Part shown: piece after piece, positions 1-8,215 of the stretch
Numbering within the stretch: the stretch's first letter is position 1
Layout of the letters: every line of letters starts with the position of its first letter
NCBI RefSeq assembly: GCF_023336735.1
Contig: NZ_JAMBAQ010000003.1
Location: forward strand, 109,082-173,081
Reading direction: 5' to 3'
DNA length: 64,000 nt
Origin: Moraxella oculi
GTDB taxonomy: Bacteria; Pseudomonadota; Gammaproteobacteria; Pseudomonadales; Moraxellaceae
Position numbers and translations under genes: made by a program
Notes under the pieces: model-generated
The model's database searches: none
What the model was told of the DNA's origin: nothing
Seen by the model: only the letters and a program-made list of their open reading frames with translations

Positions 1-1
1 T

Positions 2-619
2 TATCCCAAAATCAACCGTGACATTGTTGATGAAAAAGAAATCGAAAACTCGATCTTTATGGGTAATTTGTCCAATCTCGTCCACGCTGCTGCCAACTGG
101 GGGCGTAAGAATTCATTATGGCCGTTTAACTTCGGCACAAGCTGTTGCTATGTGGAATACGCCACGACTTTGACGGGCGTACATGATTTATCTCGCTTTG
201 GGGCAGAGGTCATTCGAGCATCGCCTCGCCAAGCCGATGTGATGATTGTGGCAGGGACTTGTTTTGTTAAAATGGCACCCGTTATCCTGCGACTGTATGA
301 GCAAATGCTAGAACCTAAATGGGTCATTTCAATGGGAGCGTGTGCCAACTCTGGTGGTATGTACGACATTTATTCGGTGGTGCAGGGCGTGGATAAGATT
401 ATCCCTGTAGATGTGTATATCCCTGGCTGTCCACCCCGTCCAGAAGCCTTGATTCAAGCGATCATGCTTTTGCAAGACTCTATCCAAAAAGAGCGCCGTC
501 CTTTGGGCATTCATCTTGACCAAGGTGTATATCAGCCTGTCATGATGCCTGAAAGGGATAGAAAAAACGCCGAACGCATTCTTGTAAAAAATTTAAGAAG
601 TCCTGATGGCGTAGAGTGA
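2..619 (+). CDS. nuoB: NADH-quinone oxidoreductase subunit B (NuoB), 5' end outside window
   Basis: NuoB carries the terminal N2 [4Fe-4S] cluster of complex I, in the peripheral arm close to the quinone site. The reading frame is open from base 2, and an in-frame ATG at 59 falls inside the conserved part, so the true start is upstream of the window. The N2 ligand pattern is visible: the tandem Cys-Cys in GTSCCYVEY, then Cys in VAGTCF and Cys in PGCPPRP. The C-terminus ([12 protein letters not shown]) is typical of Moraxellaceae NuoB. nuoA presumably lies just upstream. The gene is followed not by nuoC, as usual, but by a terminator and foreign genes. Identification is near certain. Confidence 0.97.
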   Translation, partial: YPKINRDIVDEKEIENSIFMGNLSNLVHAAANWGRKNSLWPFNFGTSCCYVEYATTLTGVHDLSRFGAEVIRASPRQADVMIVAGTCFVKMAPVILRLYEQMLEPKWVISMGACANSGGMYDIYSVVQGVDKIIPVDVYIPGCPPRPEALIQAIMLLQDSIQKERRPLGIHLDQGVYQPVMMPERDRKNAERILVKNLRSPDGVE

Positions 620-654
620 GTTTTATCTGCTGGCTTAAGTGTGGGCAATGATCA

Positions 655-689
655 TGTCATGATATTTTTACTTTCATGATAATTTTTTT
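655..689 (+). terminator. Rho-independent terminator after nuoB
   Basis: An 8-bp stem (655-662 with 674-681, one G-U pair) encloses a 12-nt loop and is followed by A and seven T. It should end the nuoAB transcript before the inserted cassette, so nuoCD would need transcription from a promoter further downstream. Confidence 0.6.
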
Positions 690-755
690 ATTGTTAAGAG
701 TTGTGTTATGATTTTATTTTAAAATTAATCGTGTGGTAGAAAGGAGTATTTACCC

Positions 756-1211
756 ATGAATAAGATGATGTATTCTCAATCTGAAATTGCCAAGATGCAA
801 GGTTGGCTGGGCGATATGGGAAGGCAAATTTTAGGAAGATTTGATTGCAATGATGCAAAACAAAAAGCATTATTTCCGCGTCTATTTGCTCGTAAGGCAT
901 TTGCACAAGGTATGGTAAAATTTTTACCGATAGCTTATGTGCGAGATAAGGCTCAATATGATTTAGAGTGTTTTGCACAGGGTTTAAAAAATTACCTAGA
1001 ATTAGCAATGTCAGCAAGGTTAAGTAGAAGTTTGTGTGATACTTTGGTTTTGGTTATTAATCCAAGAGAGCGTTTTGATGTTTTTGCAGGAGATGATGAA
1101 GCAGGTTATGCTATTAGAGAACGGATAAGAAAAAATATAGATCATTACGATTTAATTTCCAGAAGTCCTTTACTTGGTCATTATCAGCTTGGAGAGCTGG
1201 AATGGGTTTAA
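756..1211 (+). CDS. Hypothetical protein, first gene of inserted cassette
   Basis: A 151-residue soluble protein that I do not recognise. There is no signal peptide or membrane segment. It is basic in its first half (KQKALFPRLFARKAF) and has a helix-rich middle. A strong ribosome binding site (AAAGGAG) sits 8 nt before the ATG. The frame stops at 1209, but the +1 frame stays open from 1207 to a TAA at 1288-1290. That would add about 27 residues (FNILLPITNDEEP and on), and its stop overlaps the Shine-Dalgarno sequence of the next gene. The present stop may therefore result from a one-base indel near GGGTTT at 1204-1209. It probably belongs with the following transporter and ligase genes. No function is proposed. 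Confidence 0.6.
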   Translation: MNKMMYSQSEIAKMQGWLGDMGRQILGRFDCNDAKQKALFPRLFARKAFAQGMVKFLPIAYVRDKAQYDLECFAQGLKNYLELAMSARLSRSLCDTLVLVINPRERFDVFAGDDEAGYAIRERIRKNIDHYDLISRSPLLGHYQLGELEWV

Positions 1212-1302
1212 TATATTGTTGCCCATCACCAATGATGAAGAGCCTATGCAATGCCTACTTTCTTTTGAAAAGTACCGTAAGATTACATAAGGAGTCAGGA
1301 TA

Positions 1303-2463
1303 GTGGACTTAAAGAAATTCTATGGTGCTTTGGTTGTCTTTTATTTTAGTGACATGGCACTACTGATTATGGTCATTTGGCTGTCTTATCAAACAACCAA
1401 AAACCCTTTCATGCTTGGCTTAATGCTATTTGTTAGTACAATCATTCCATTTGTATTAAAGAAACTTTCCAAAATTAATTTGCTGTCTTTACCTCCTCAT
1501 CACCTCATGCTATCACGCATTTTATTTTATCTTATTGTTTTTATTCTGTCGGCACTCAACCCATCTGTTTATAGCTTTATCGGTCTTGCAATAGTATCTG
1601 GAATGCTTGGAGTGAGCATATTAAGTAATTATGAGACTTATAATAACTATCTTGTCATGAATGGCAGTGTTTCTGCTAATAAAGCATCAAGATATATGCA
1701 AACTGTCATACAAATTGGTGCTTTTGGTGGGGCGATGATAGGAGGAATGTTATTAAATCATTTGTCATTTTTTTATTCCATGGCAAGCATCGTCTTGGTA
1801 GACATTGCTTTTGCCATTATTTTTATGATTTGGGCAAAAAATGGAGAATTTTCCCAAATTAATAATCAAGCAGTTGATAATAACAAAAAAATTGTCAATC
1901 GAGCTGTTTTTTTGGATAAAAAGCACATTTATTTATTATGCGTCATGTTGGGGTTTGTTGGTGTTCATATCATCAGCTTTAATCTGACCACACCGATTAT
2001 ATTTCAAGAAATCAAACAGTGGACTGCCCAAGATTTTGGTTTATCCAGTGCTTTTGCTGGTATAGGTGCTTTTTGTGCAGTTTTTCTAAAAAGCAATACA
2101 AAAAATTGCTTGGTAATGGCAATGTGCTTAATTTTTGCCGATTTAATATTTGTTATGTCAAGTATGAAAATATTATCACTAGCAATATGTTTTTTTATTG
2201 GATTTTTTATCAATAGTATTAGGATATTAATAAGGGAAAAATTATCTTTATTGGCAAAAGATATAGAGCAAGCTAATTTTATTGGTCAAAGTAGTGCTGT
2301 TTTTTATACCATTTTTCAAGCAATTGCCAGCTTGGTATTTGGGTACATATTAGCCAGTGTGCAAAATGTGAATACTGCTCAAATATTTTTACCATTAATG
2401 GCAGTGATTATTACTGTGTTTTATGTGGGCATGCTTTTTATGAACAAAACGCCCACCAATTAG
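1303..2463 (+). CDS. MFS-type exporter
   Basis: A 386-residue, very hydrophobic protein with about 11-12 predicted membrane helices and a short cytoplasmic stretch near residues 185-205, the usual mid-protein loop of major facilitator superfamily carriers. The start is GTG at 1303 with TAAGGAG 8-9 nt upstream; no better ATG exists. It lies 13 nt before an ATP-grasp ligase. Ligase plus MFS carrier is the arrangement of small-peptide antibiotic loci such as bacilysin (BacD ligase, BacE exporter), so export of the ligase product is the most likely role. That is inference from context; the substrate is unknown. The gene is AT-rich compared with the flanking nuo genes, which suggests horizontal acquisition. 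Confidence 0.75.
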   Translation: MDLKKFYGALVVFYFSDMALLIMVIWLSYQTTKNPFMLGLMLFVSTIIPFVLKKLSKINLLSLPPHHLMLSRILFYLIVFILSALNPSVYSFIGLAIVSGMLGVSILSNYETYNNYLVMNGSVSANKASRYMQTVIQIGAFGGAMIGGMLLNHLSFFYSMASIVLVDIAFAIIFMIWAKNGEFSQINNQAVDNNKKIVNRAVFLDKKHIYLLCVMLGFVGVHIISFNLTTPIIFQEIKQWTAQDFGLSSAFAGIGAFCAVFLKSNTKNCLVMAMCLIFADLIFVMSSMKILSLAICFFIGFFINSIRILIREKLSLLAKDIEQANFIGQSSAVFYTIFQAIASLVFGYILASVQNVNTAQIFLPLMAVIITVFYVGMLFMNKTPTN

Positions 2464-2476
2464 GAGTGTCATTTTT

Positions 2477-3715
2477 ATGGTCAAAGGCAAGGTTGTTATT
2501 GTAGACCCATTTTCTACTGGCGCATTGTACGCACAAAAATTTCATGAGTTAGGTCATCAGTGCTATGCCGTTCTTGCCAACTCTAAGATGAACGCAAGTT
2601 ATTTTAGTTTTGACAATACTTATTTTGTCAATAAGACAATGTATTCGGTACAAGAGTGTCAAGAAGAGCTGCATAAAGATGAGGTTTTGGCAGTTGTTAT
2701 TGGTTCGGAGACTGGTGTTATCATTGGTGAGCAGCTGGCAGATTATTTTGGGGTGGCGGGAAATTCTATAACAAGCAGTCTAAAACGCCGAGACAAATTT
2801 GTCATGCAAAATTCGTTAAAAGAGCATGGATTGAAGCATATCAGAAGTCAACTCATCACGACTAATGACGGACATGTGTTTGACAGTGAAAATGGTTACA
2901 TTCTTAAGCCTGTTAATTCAGCAGGCAGTGATGGCGTCATGTTTTTTGCAAATAAAACAGCACTGTATGAACACATTAAAGGCATTGACTACACAGCGAT
3001 TAATGCATTGGGAATAAAGAATGACAGTTACATTGTGCAATCATTTGAGCGTGGTGATGAATTCGTTGTGGATATGGTTGTGCAAGATGATGACATTTTT
3101 ATTTGTAGTTTGTGCATTTATAAGAAAAGTTGTTATAATGGCAGTCGGTTTGTTTATGAAAATATGCAAATGTTGGATATTGCAGACAAAAAATACGAAG
3201 CCATCATTCAGTACGCAACACAATGCGTTAAAGCACTGGATGTTAGATTTGGACCAGTACATATGGAGTTGCTGGCACAATCAAGTACTGATGGCTACAT
3301 CAATCCTATCATGATTGAAATTGGTGCAAGGTTGCATGGAGGGGTCGCACCCATCATTTTTGAAAAATGTTATCGGCCAAATTTACTTGAATTGAGTGTT
3401 GCAAATTATTTAAATCAAGATTTAACACGGTTTTATAAAAAAGTAGAAGATCAGATATTTTATTCAGAAATGTTCAATAAAGCCAAAGTAGTGTTTTTAA
3501 TCAATAGTCAAAAGAACGGCAAACTGGATGAGCGGTTATTTTTATCAAAAATTCAAAGCTTGCCTAGTTTCTATCAGGTTAAGATCATCGCTAATGGCAT
3601 AATGCCCATAACGGTAGATTTGCTTACTTGTCCTGTTTTGGTGTGTTTGGTTGGTAAGACATCTGATGTTGATGAAAATAAGTTGAGAACAATGTTTAAT
3701 GAGAGTATTTATTGA
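2477..3715 (+). CDS. ATP-grasp ligase, L-amino acid/dipeptide ligase-like
   Basis: A 412-residue protein with the ATP-grasp layout: a Rossmann-like pre-domain (about 1-100), then the ATP-grasp fold (about 105-310). The nucleotide-binding stretch YILKPVNSAGSDGV supplies the conserved Lys. The metal-binding motif EIGARLHGG starts at residue 281, with its acidic and Arg residues as in the BacD-type L-amino acid ligases. Such enzymes use ATP to form an acyl phosphate and join it to an amine. A C-terminal domain of about 90 residues follows. The start has GGAG 10 nt upstream. With the adjacent MFS gene it forms a probable small-peptide biosynthesis and export pair. Substrates cannot be read from the sequence; carboxylate-amine ligation in another pathway is the alternative. 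Confidence 0.75.
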   Translation: MVKGKVVIVDPFSTGALYAQKFHELGHQCYAVLANSKMNASYFSFDNTYFVNKTMYSVQECQEELHKDEVLAVVIGSETGVIIGEQLADYFGVAGNSITSSLKRRDKFVMQNSLKEHGLKHIRSQLITTNDGHVFDSENGYILKPVNSAGSDGVMFFANKTALYEHIKGIDYTAINALGIKNDSYIVQSFERGDEFVVDMVVQDDDIFICSLCIYKKSCYNGSRFVYENMQMLDIADKKYEAIIQYATQCVKALDVRFGPVHMELLAQSSTDGYINPIMIEIGARLHGGVAPIIFEKCYRPNLLELSVANYLNQDLTRFYKKVEDQIFYSEMFNKAKVVFLINSQKNGKLDERLFLSKIQSLPSFYQVKIIANGIMPITVDLLTCPVLVCLVGKTSDVDENKLRTMFNESIY

Positions 3716-3844
3716 GTTATGTTGTCATTCTCCTACCCAATCATCTTTTAAAAAATAGACATTTGCGGTAAAATTTACCACTTTGTTAAGATTTTTGGCG
3801 ATTGCAAGCTCCGCGCAAGCATCCACAACCTCACAAGGATCATT

Positions 3845-5593
3845 ATGAGTGTCAATCACATTCACGATTTTGAGATTTTAAACGAACTTCAAGCGAAGTT
3901 TGATGATTTAACCATCCAAGAAGCACAAGATGGCATTCCGACTGTGTGGGTGGATAGGGGACAAGTGCTTGATGTCTTACTGTATCTGCGTAAATTACCC
4001 AAGCCCTTTGTGATGCTCGTGGATTTATCCGCCATTGATGAGCGCTTACGCACGCATCGACATGGACAGCCTGCGTCTGATTTTACCGTGTTTTATCATC
4101 TGATGAGTCTAGAACGCAACTCAGACATTCGTATCAAGGTTGCCTTAAAAGAGGGTGAGTCTACCCCAAGTGCCACACAAATCTACCCCAATGCCAACTG
4201 GTATGAGCGAGAGGTGTGGGATATGTTTGGCGTGGTGTTTGACGGACATCCGCACCTGACACGCATTTTATTGCCCAAATACTGGGAAGGACATCCTTTG
4301 CGTAAGGAATACCACGCAAGAGCGACCGAGTTTACGCCCTACTTTCTAAATACCGCCAAACAGCAGTTTGAACAAGAAAACCTACGATTCGTCCCCGAAG
4401 AATGGGGAATGAAACGCTCAGGGCGAGACGAAGACTTTATGTTCCTAAATATCGGTCCAAACCACCCGTCCGCACACGGAGCTTTTCGTCTGGTGTTACA
4501 GCTTGATGGCGAAGAGATTGTGGACTGTATCCCTGATATTGGCTATCATCATCGTGGGGCAGAGAAAATGGCGGAGCGTCAGACTTGGCATTCGTTCATT
4601 CCCTACACCGACCGCATTGACTATTTGGGTGGGGTGATGAATGAACTTCCGTACATTATGGCGGTGGAAAAACTTGCTGGTATCACGGTACCTGACCGAG
4701 CCAACACCATTCGCATTATGATGAGTGAATTATTTAGGATTACCAATAATTTATTGTATTGGGGAACATTTATCCAAGATGCGGGCGGTATGACCCCTGT
4801 GTTTTATATGTTTGCCGACCGTCAAAAGGCGTACGACATCATTGAGGCGGTAACGGGCTATCGGATGCACCCTGCGTGGTTTCGGATTGGTGGGACGGCA
4901 ATGGATTTGCCAAATGGCTGGGATAGGCTTGTGCGTGAGTTTTTGGAGTGGATGCCAAAACGCATTGACGAATATTATAAGGCGACAATGACCAACACCG
5001 TGCTAAAAGGGCGTACCCAAGCCGTTGCCCAGTACGATGCCAAGCACGCTTTGGCGTGGGGCGTAACAGGGGCGGGATTGCGGGCGACTGGCGTGGAGTT
5101 TGATTTGCGTAAAGCTCGTCCGTATTTGGGCTATGAAAATTTTGAATTTGATGTGCCTGTCTTTTATAACGGCGATGCCTATGACCGCTGCTTGGTCAAA
5201 ATTGAAGAAATTCGCCAAAGTTTAAGAATTATCAAGCAATGCCTTGACAATATGCCATCAGGTGCCTACAAAGCCGACCACCCACTGGCTGTGCCACCAC
5301 CCAAAGACAAAACTTTAAAAGACATTGAAACACTTATTAATCATTTTATCTCGGTATCGTGGGGTCCTGTGATGCCAGCAGGCGAGTCGGCGTGTATGGT
5401 TGAAGGGGTCAAAGGGCTAAATAGCTATTATGTGGTGTCGGACAACTCAACGATGAGCTACCGTACACGCATTCGCACGCCCACTTTTGCTCATTTGCAA
5501 CAAATGCCGTCTGTGATTAACGGCTCTTTGGTATCAGATGCCATTATTTATCTCGCTAGTATTGATATTGTAATGGCAGATTGTGATAGGTAG
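3845..5593 (+). CDS. nuoCD: NADH-quinone oxidoreductase, fused subunits C/D (NuoCD)
   Basis: A fused NuoC (about residues 1-190) and NuoD (about 195-582) subunit of the complex I peripheral arm, as in E. coli and Acinetobacter. NuoC shows [12 protein letters not shown] and the HPLRKEYH link. NuoD shows [27 protein letters not shown] and a C-terminal end of the NiFe-hydrogenase-like type ending in DCDR. NuoD lines the quinone cavity together with NuoB. The start has AGGAT 5-6 nt upstream. The preceding 129 bp contain an inverted repeat (GGTAAA-A-TTTACC, 3768-3780) and may hold a promoter, needed because nuoB ends at a terminator. The gene is followed by a convergent terminator rather than nuoE. 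Confidence 0.97.
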   Translation: MSVNHIHDFEILNELQAKFDDLTIQEAQDGIPTVWVDRGQVLDVLLYLRKLPKPFVMLVDLSAIDERLRTHRHGQPASDFTVFYHLMSLERNSDIRIKVALKEGESTPSATQIYPNANWYEREVWDMFGVVFDGHPHLTRILLPKYWEGHPLRKEYHARATEFTPYFLNTAKQQFEQENLRFVPEEWGMKRSGRDEDFMFLNIGPNHPSAHGAFRLVLQLDGEEIVDCIPDIGYHHRGAEKMAERQTWHSFIPYTDRIDYLGGVMNELPYIMAVEKLAGITVPDRANTIRIMMSELFRITNNLLYWGTFIQDAGGMTPVFYMFADRQKAYDIIEAVTGYRMHPAWFRIGGTAMDLPNGWDRLVREFLEWMPKRIDEYYKATMTNTVLKGRTQAVAQYDAKHALAWGVTGAGLRATGVEFDLRKARPYLGYENFEFDVPVFYNGDAYDRCLVKIEEIRQSLRIIKQCLDNMPSGAYKADHPLAVPPPKDKTLKDIETLINHFISVSWGPVMPAGESACMVEGVKGLNSYYVVSDNSTMSYRTRIRTPTFAHLQQMPSVINGSLVSDAIIYLASIDIVMADCDR

Positions 5594-5604
5594 ATGCAGA
5601 TGAC

Positions 5605-5643
5605 AGATTGGATTTTTGATTGCGATCATTAAAAATCCAATCT
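5605..5643. terminator. Convergent bidirectional terminator between nuoCD and mccC-like gene
   Basis: A perfect 13-bp stem (5605-5617 with 5631-5643, AGATTGGATTTTT and its complement) has a 13-nt loop and A/T-rich flanks. It lies between two convergent genes, so it probably ends both transcripts and disconnects nuoCD from nuoE. Confidence 0.75.
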
Positions 5644-5649
5644 TTGCCA

Positions 5650-6864
5650 TTATTGTTTTTTAAAGTAATAATTTGTTGGCAAGTAAAGAGATATTAATAA
5701 AAAAAGTATTATGGAAAGGGAGATGAAACCAATTTTATCTGTTAAAAATGTAATTATTGGAAATATGATTAGCAACATGATGCGACTGATAAAAAATCCC
5801 ATATTATCAAGAAATGATCGATGGTTATCTGGTATAACATCATGAAATCTTGCTGATGTTTCTATTATGAGAAATTTAACACCAAAAAACATTGTAAACA
5901 GAGAAATTAGTATCAGTGTAGTTCCTTTTATGGATTGATTGAATAATAATATTGCCAATAACATTAATATTAGAGAGCCAAACATACAAATAAGAATATA
6001 TGTATGTTTGTTTTTTATCTTACTGTTAACAGCATAGCTAGAAAATAGTTGAGCTAGGGAGACAATAGAAAAAAACACTCCATAAATCCATCCTAAATCA
6101 CTTGGGCTGAAATTTTTTATAATTGGTTGCCATAGCTGTAAAATAGTTTGAAAGTATATAAGTAATATGGATGTTACTAATAGTCCATAAAAAATTTCTT
6201 TTTTGTGGTTTATTATTTCTAATAACTCTCTAATATCTTTCTTGATATTTGATGTATTTTTTGATGTATTTTTTTTACCCCTAGTATTGTAGACATCATT
6301 AGGGAGTTGAATGAGCGAACCTATGCTAATTAAAAACAATAAGGTCGACGCAATAATCCATATTATGTTTGATGTTGGGTTTAAGAAACTAGCACCAACA
6401 AAGGCACATAATGCCATACCTAAACTATTGTATTTATTATCGTACGATAATAAAGTTTTATTGTCTAAATTTGGAGCTAGTTTATTTTTTGTATCAATTA
6501 AGTATGACACATAAGCACCATTAAATAATGATAGGGAAATTGCATTTAATGCTTCGGCTATATAAAACTGCCAAATATTAGAAGCGAATGCTGTCGTTAA
6601 TAACCATAACGCACCAAAAAAAACTCCCAATATTGTGGATAGTTTGCGACTGTACCTGTCAGTAATATAGGAAAGAGGTAGGTCAACAATCATCATGAGA
6701 CCAAATTGAAATGATTTTAGCAGACCTAAATCTGTTAAATTTATACCTTTACCTAAAAGATATAAAACAGAGACGCCTCCAACAAGCATGCGAAAACTAC
6801 CAAAAGCCACGCCATAAAAAATGATAGTGCGTAATATTTTTGGCATGGTGACTATTTCTGACAC
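5650..6864 (-). CDS. MccC-like MFS exporter of microcin C-type peptide-nucleotide
   Basis: A 404-residue major facilitator protein with about 12 membrane helices and the MFS loop 2-3 signature DLPLSYITDRYSRK. This is the same length as E. coli MccC, the carrier that exports microcin C7 and gives partial self-resistance. The gene overlaps the 3' end of the mccB-like gene by 13 nt, so the two are probably translationally coupled. A second possible start is the ATG at 6846, just after the mccB stop. A generic drug or sugar-efflux MFS cannot be excluded from sequence alone; the role follows from adjacency to an MccB-like enzyme and a heptapeptide gene. It is strongly AT-rich compared with the nuo genes. 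Confidence 0.8.
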   Translation of the reverse strand: MSEIVTMPKILRTIIFYGVAFGSFRMLVGGVSVLYLLGKGINLTDLGLLKSFQFGLMMIVDLPLSYITDRYSRKLSTILGVFFGALWLLTTAFASNIWQFYIAEALNAISLSLFNGAYVSYLIDTKNKLAPNLDNKTLLSYDNKYNSLGMALCAFVGASFLNPTSNIIWIIASTLLFLISIGSLIQLPNDVYNTRGKKNTSKNTSNIKKDIRELLEIINHKKEIFYGLLVTSILLIYFQTILQLWQPIIKNFSPSDLGWIYGVFFSIVSLAQLFSSYAVNSKIKNKHTYILICMFGSLILMLLAILLFNQSIKGTTLILISLFTMFFGVKFLIIETSARFHDVIPDNHRSFLDNMGFFISRIMLLIIFPIITFLTDKIGFISLSIILFLLISLYLPTNYYFKKQ

Positions 6865-7895
6865 AAGCAGTCCTTACGTGGATAAAAAACCTGCTCTTCA
6901 GTTCTTAAGCTGTCAAAATGTATGCCTATTCTCTTATTTTTTGATAAAATTTCTCCAAATCCACCCAAATAGCGTAGTATATCTCCAACCGCATACATGG
7001 CTGCAATGTTGCTAACAGGAGCGTAAGTGGCTGGTCTAAAATTTCTTTCAATGTCAGTAATAATTTGATGGAAAGGATCTCTCTCTGTATTGTCTGGCAT
7101 ATATTGAGTGCAATTGAAACAGGAGGTTATTTTTGGGATATAAAATGGACCAAATGTAGAAATATCGTTAATATAACCTGCATTAATATAGGCTTGTTTC
7201 TTTTTAACACAAGCAAGATTAACCCAATTAATCAGGTTGTTTGGCGTATCTGCTGATAGTATGTATAAATCTGAACTGTCTAGCTCTAGGATGTCATTCT
7301 CTGATTTAATGTTAAGATGCTGTGTTGTAATTTTAATTTCTGAGTTTCTTTTGATTAGCTCTCTGCTTAATATATCAATCTTTGCTTGACCGATGTCACT
7401 TTCACTAAAAAGCACTTGTCTTGTTAGATTGCTAATCTCTATAATATCACTATCAACCAAATGAATATGACCCATACCTGCAACTGCCAAAACTGATGCG
7501 ATATGATTTCCAATGCCGCCACACCCAATGACCGTTACAGATGATTTCTTTAATTTTTCTTGAACCAATATCGGGTTTGCACCTTCATGGCTAAAATATA
7601 AGAAGTTTCTACTGTATCTCTCATCTGGATTAAACGCACCATGTATCATAATTAAGTGATTTTTGTAGATAATTTCAAAAGCTTCTTTGGTTTTTTGAAT
7701 ATGGAAACCTATTTTAGAAACTATTAATTTTTCCATATCCTCTTTGGTGCTTGGAGATAACCACTCATGTAAAATTAGTGCAATATTCTCCCATAACAAT
7801 CTATCCTTGATTAGAATTTGCTTGGATCCAATACCAATAATACCAAAGTCTTGGTATGTTCCAATACTTGCATAATGAGCTGTTTGATATAACAT
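6852..7895 (-). CDS. MccB-like ThiF-family peptide adenylyltransferase
   Basis: A 347-residue protein of the E1/ThiF/MoeB fold, close to the 350 residues of E. coli MccB, which converts the C-terminal Asn of the MccA heptapeptide to a peptidyl-succinimide and then links AMP to it by an N-P bond. Residues 1-115 form a non-catalytic N-terminal domain, in the position of the MccB peptide clamp. The adenylation domain shows GCGGIGN (124-130), LVDSD (147-150), SNLTRQ (155-160), K172 and D216. Four cysteines in CxxC (259, 262) and CxC (343, 345) would bind structural zinc. The start has AGGGA 7 nt upstream. MoeB or ThiF is less likely: there is no sulfur-carrier gene nearby, and the heptapeptide gene and MFS gene fit MccB. 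Confidence 0.85.
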   Translation of the reverse strand: MLYQTAHYASIGTYQDFGIIGIGSKQILIKDRLLWENIALILHEWLSPSTKEDMEKLIVSKIGFHIQKTKEAFEIIYKNHLIMIHGAFNPDERYSRNFLYFSHEGANPILVQEKLKKSSVTVIGCGGIGNHIASVLAVAGMGHIHLVDSDIIEISNLTRQVLFSESDIGQAKIDILSRELIKRNSEIKITTQHLNIKSENDILELDSSDLYILSADTPNNLINWVNLACVKKKQAYINAGYINDISTFGPFYIPKITSCFNCTQYMPDNTERDPFHQIITDIERNFRPATYAPVSNIAAMYAVGDILRYLGGFGEILSKNKRIGIHFDSLRTEEQVFYPRKDCLCQK

Positions 7896-7935
7896 ATCTG
7901 TATCCCTACCTGATTGAATAATTAAAGAAAATAAG

Positions 7936-7976
7936 AAAAGACATTAGCCTCAATTATTACCCAGCTAACGCCTTTT
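7936..7976 (-). terminator. Intergenic terminator between heptapeptide gene and mccB-like gene
   Basis: A 13-bp stem read on the minus strand (7976-7964 with 7948-7936; AAAAGGCGTTAGC against GCTAATGTCTTTT, two G-U pairs) has a 15-nt loop and is followed by a T-rich run. In the E. coli mcc operon a hairpin in this same place ends most transcripts after mccA, giving an abundant short mccA mRNA with some read-through into mccB. The same arrangement is inferred here. Confidence 0.75.
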
Positions 7977-8003
7977 ATTTCAGATTGGCGTGTAGCCATC
8001 TTA

Positions 8004-8027
8004 TTAGTTACGAACTGCTGCGATCAT
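8004..8027 (-). CDS. MccA-like heptapeptide precursor (MIAAVRN)
   Basis: A seven-codon reading frame, ATG ATC GCA GCA GTT CGT AAC, is followed by tandem TAA TAA. It encodes MIAAVRN. Seven residues ending in Asn is exactly the format of microcin C precursors (E. coli MccA is MRTGNAN); the terminal Asn is what MccB modifies. A good Shine-Dalgarno (AAGGAAG, 8039-8033) lies 5 nt before the ATG. The gene is 108 nt upstream of the mccB-like start on the same strand, with a terminator hairpin between them. A frame this short can occur by chance, but start, spacing, length, terminal Asn, double stop and context agree. The expected product is an aspartyl-tRNA synthetase-type Trojan-horse inhibitor; its target range is unknown. 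Confidence 0.85.
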   Translation of the reverse strand: MIAAVRN

Positions 8028-8061
8028 GGCAACTTCCTTGTCTATTGTGGGTTTTTGATGT

Positions 8062-8089
8062 ACAATATGCGAATGATACGCTACTGCAA
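8062..8089 (-). promoter_or_regulatory. Candidate promoter of the mcc-like operon
   Basis: On the minus strand, TTGCAG (8089-8084) and TATTGT (8067-8062) are separated by 16 nt, and the -10 lies about 35 nt before the heptapeptide start. Both boxes are imperfect, and the surrounding sequence is too AT-rich to exclude other sites. Confidence 0.35.
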
Positions 8090-8215
8090 ACTAAACAAAT
8101 ACAAGCAACCGTTTAGTTTGATTTAATTATATTCTTAATTAAATTTGATGTCAGTCATTTATTTTATGAAATATTTTTATATTTAATGAAATAAGATGTT
8201 ATATTAGGCTATAGA

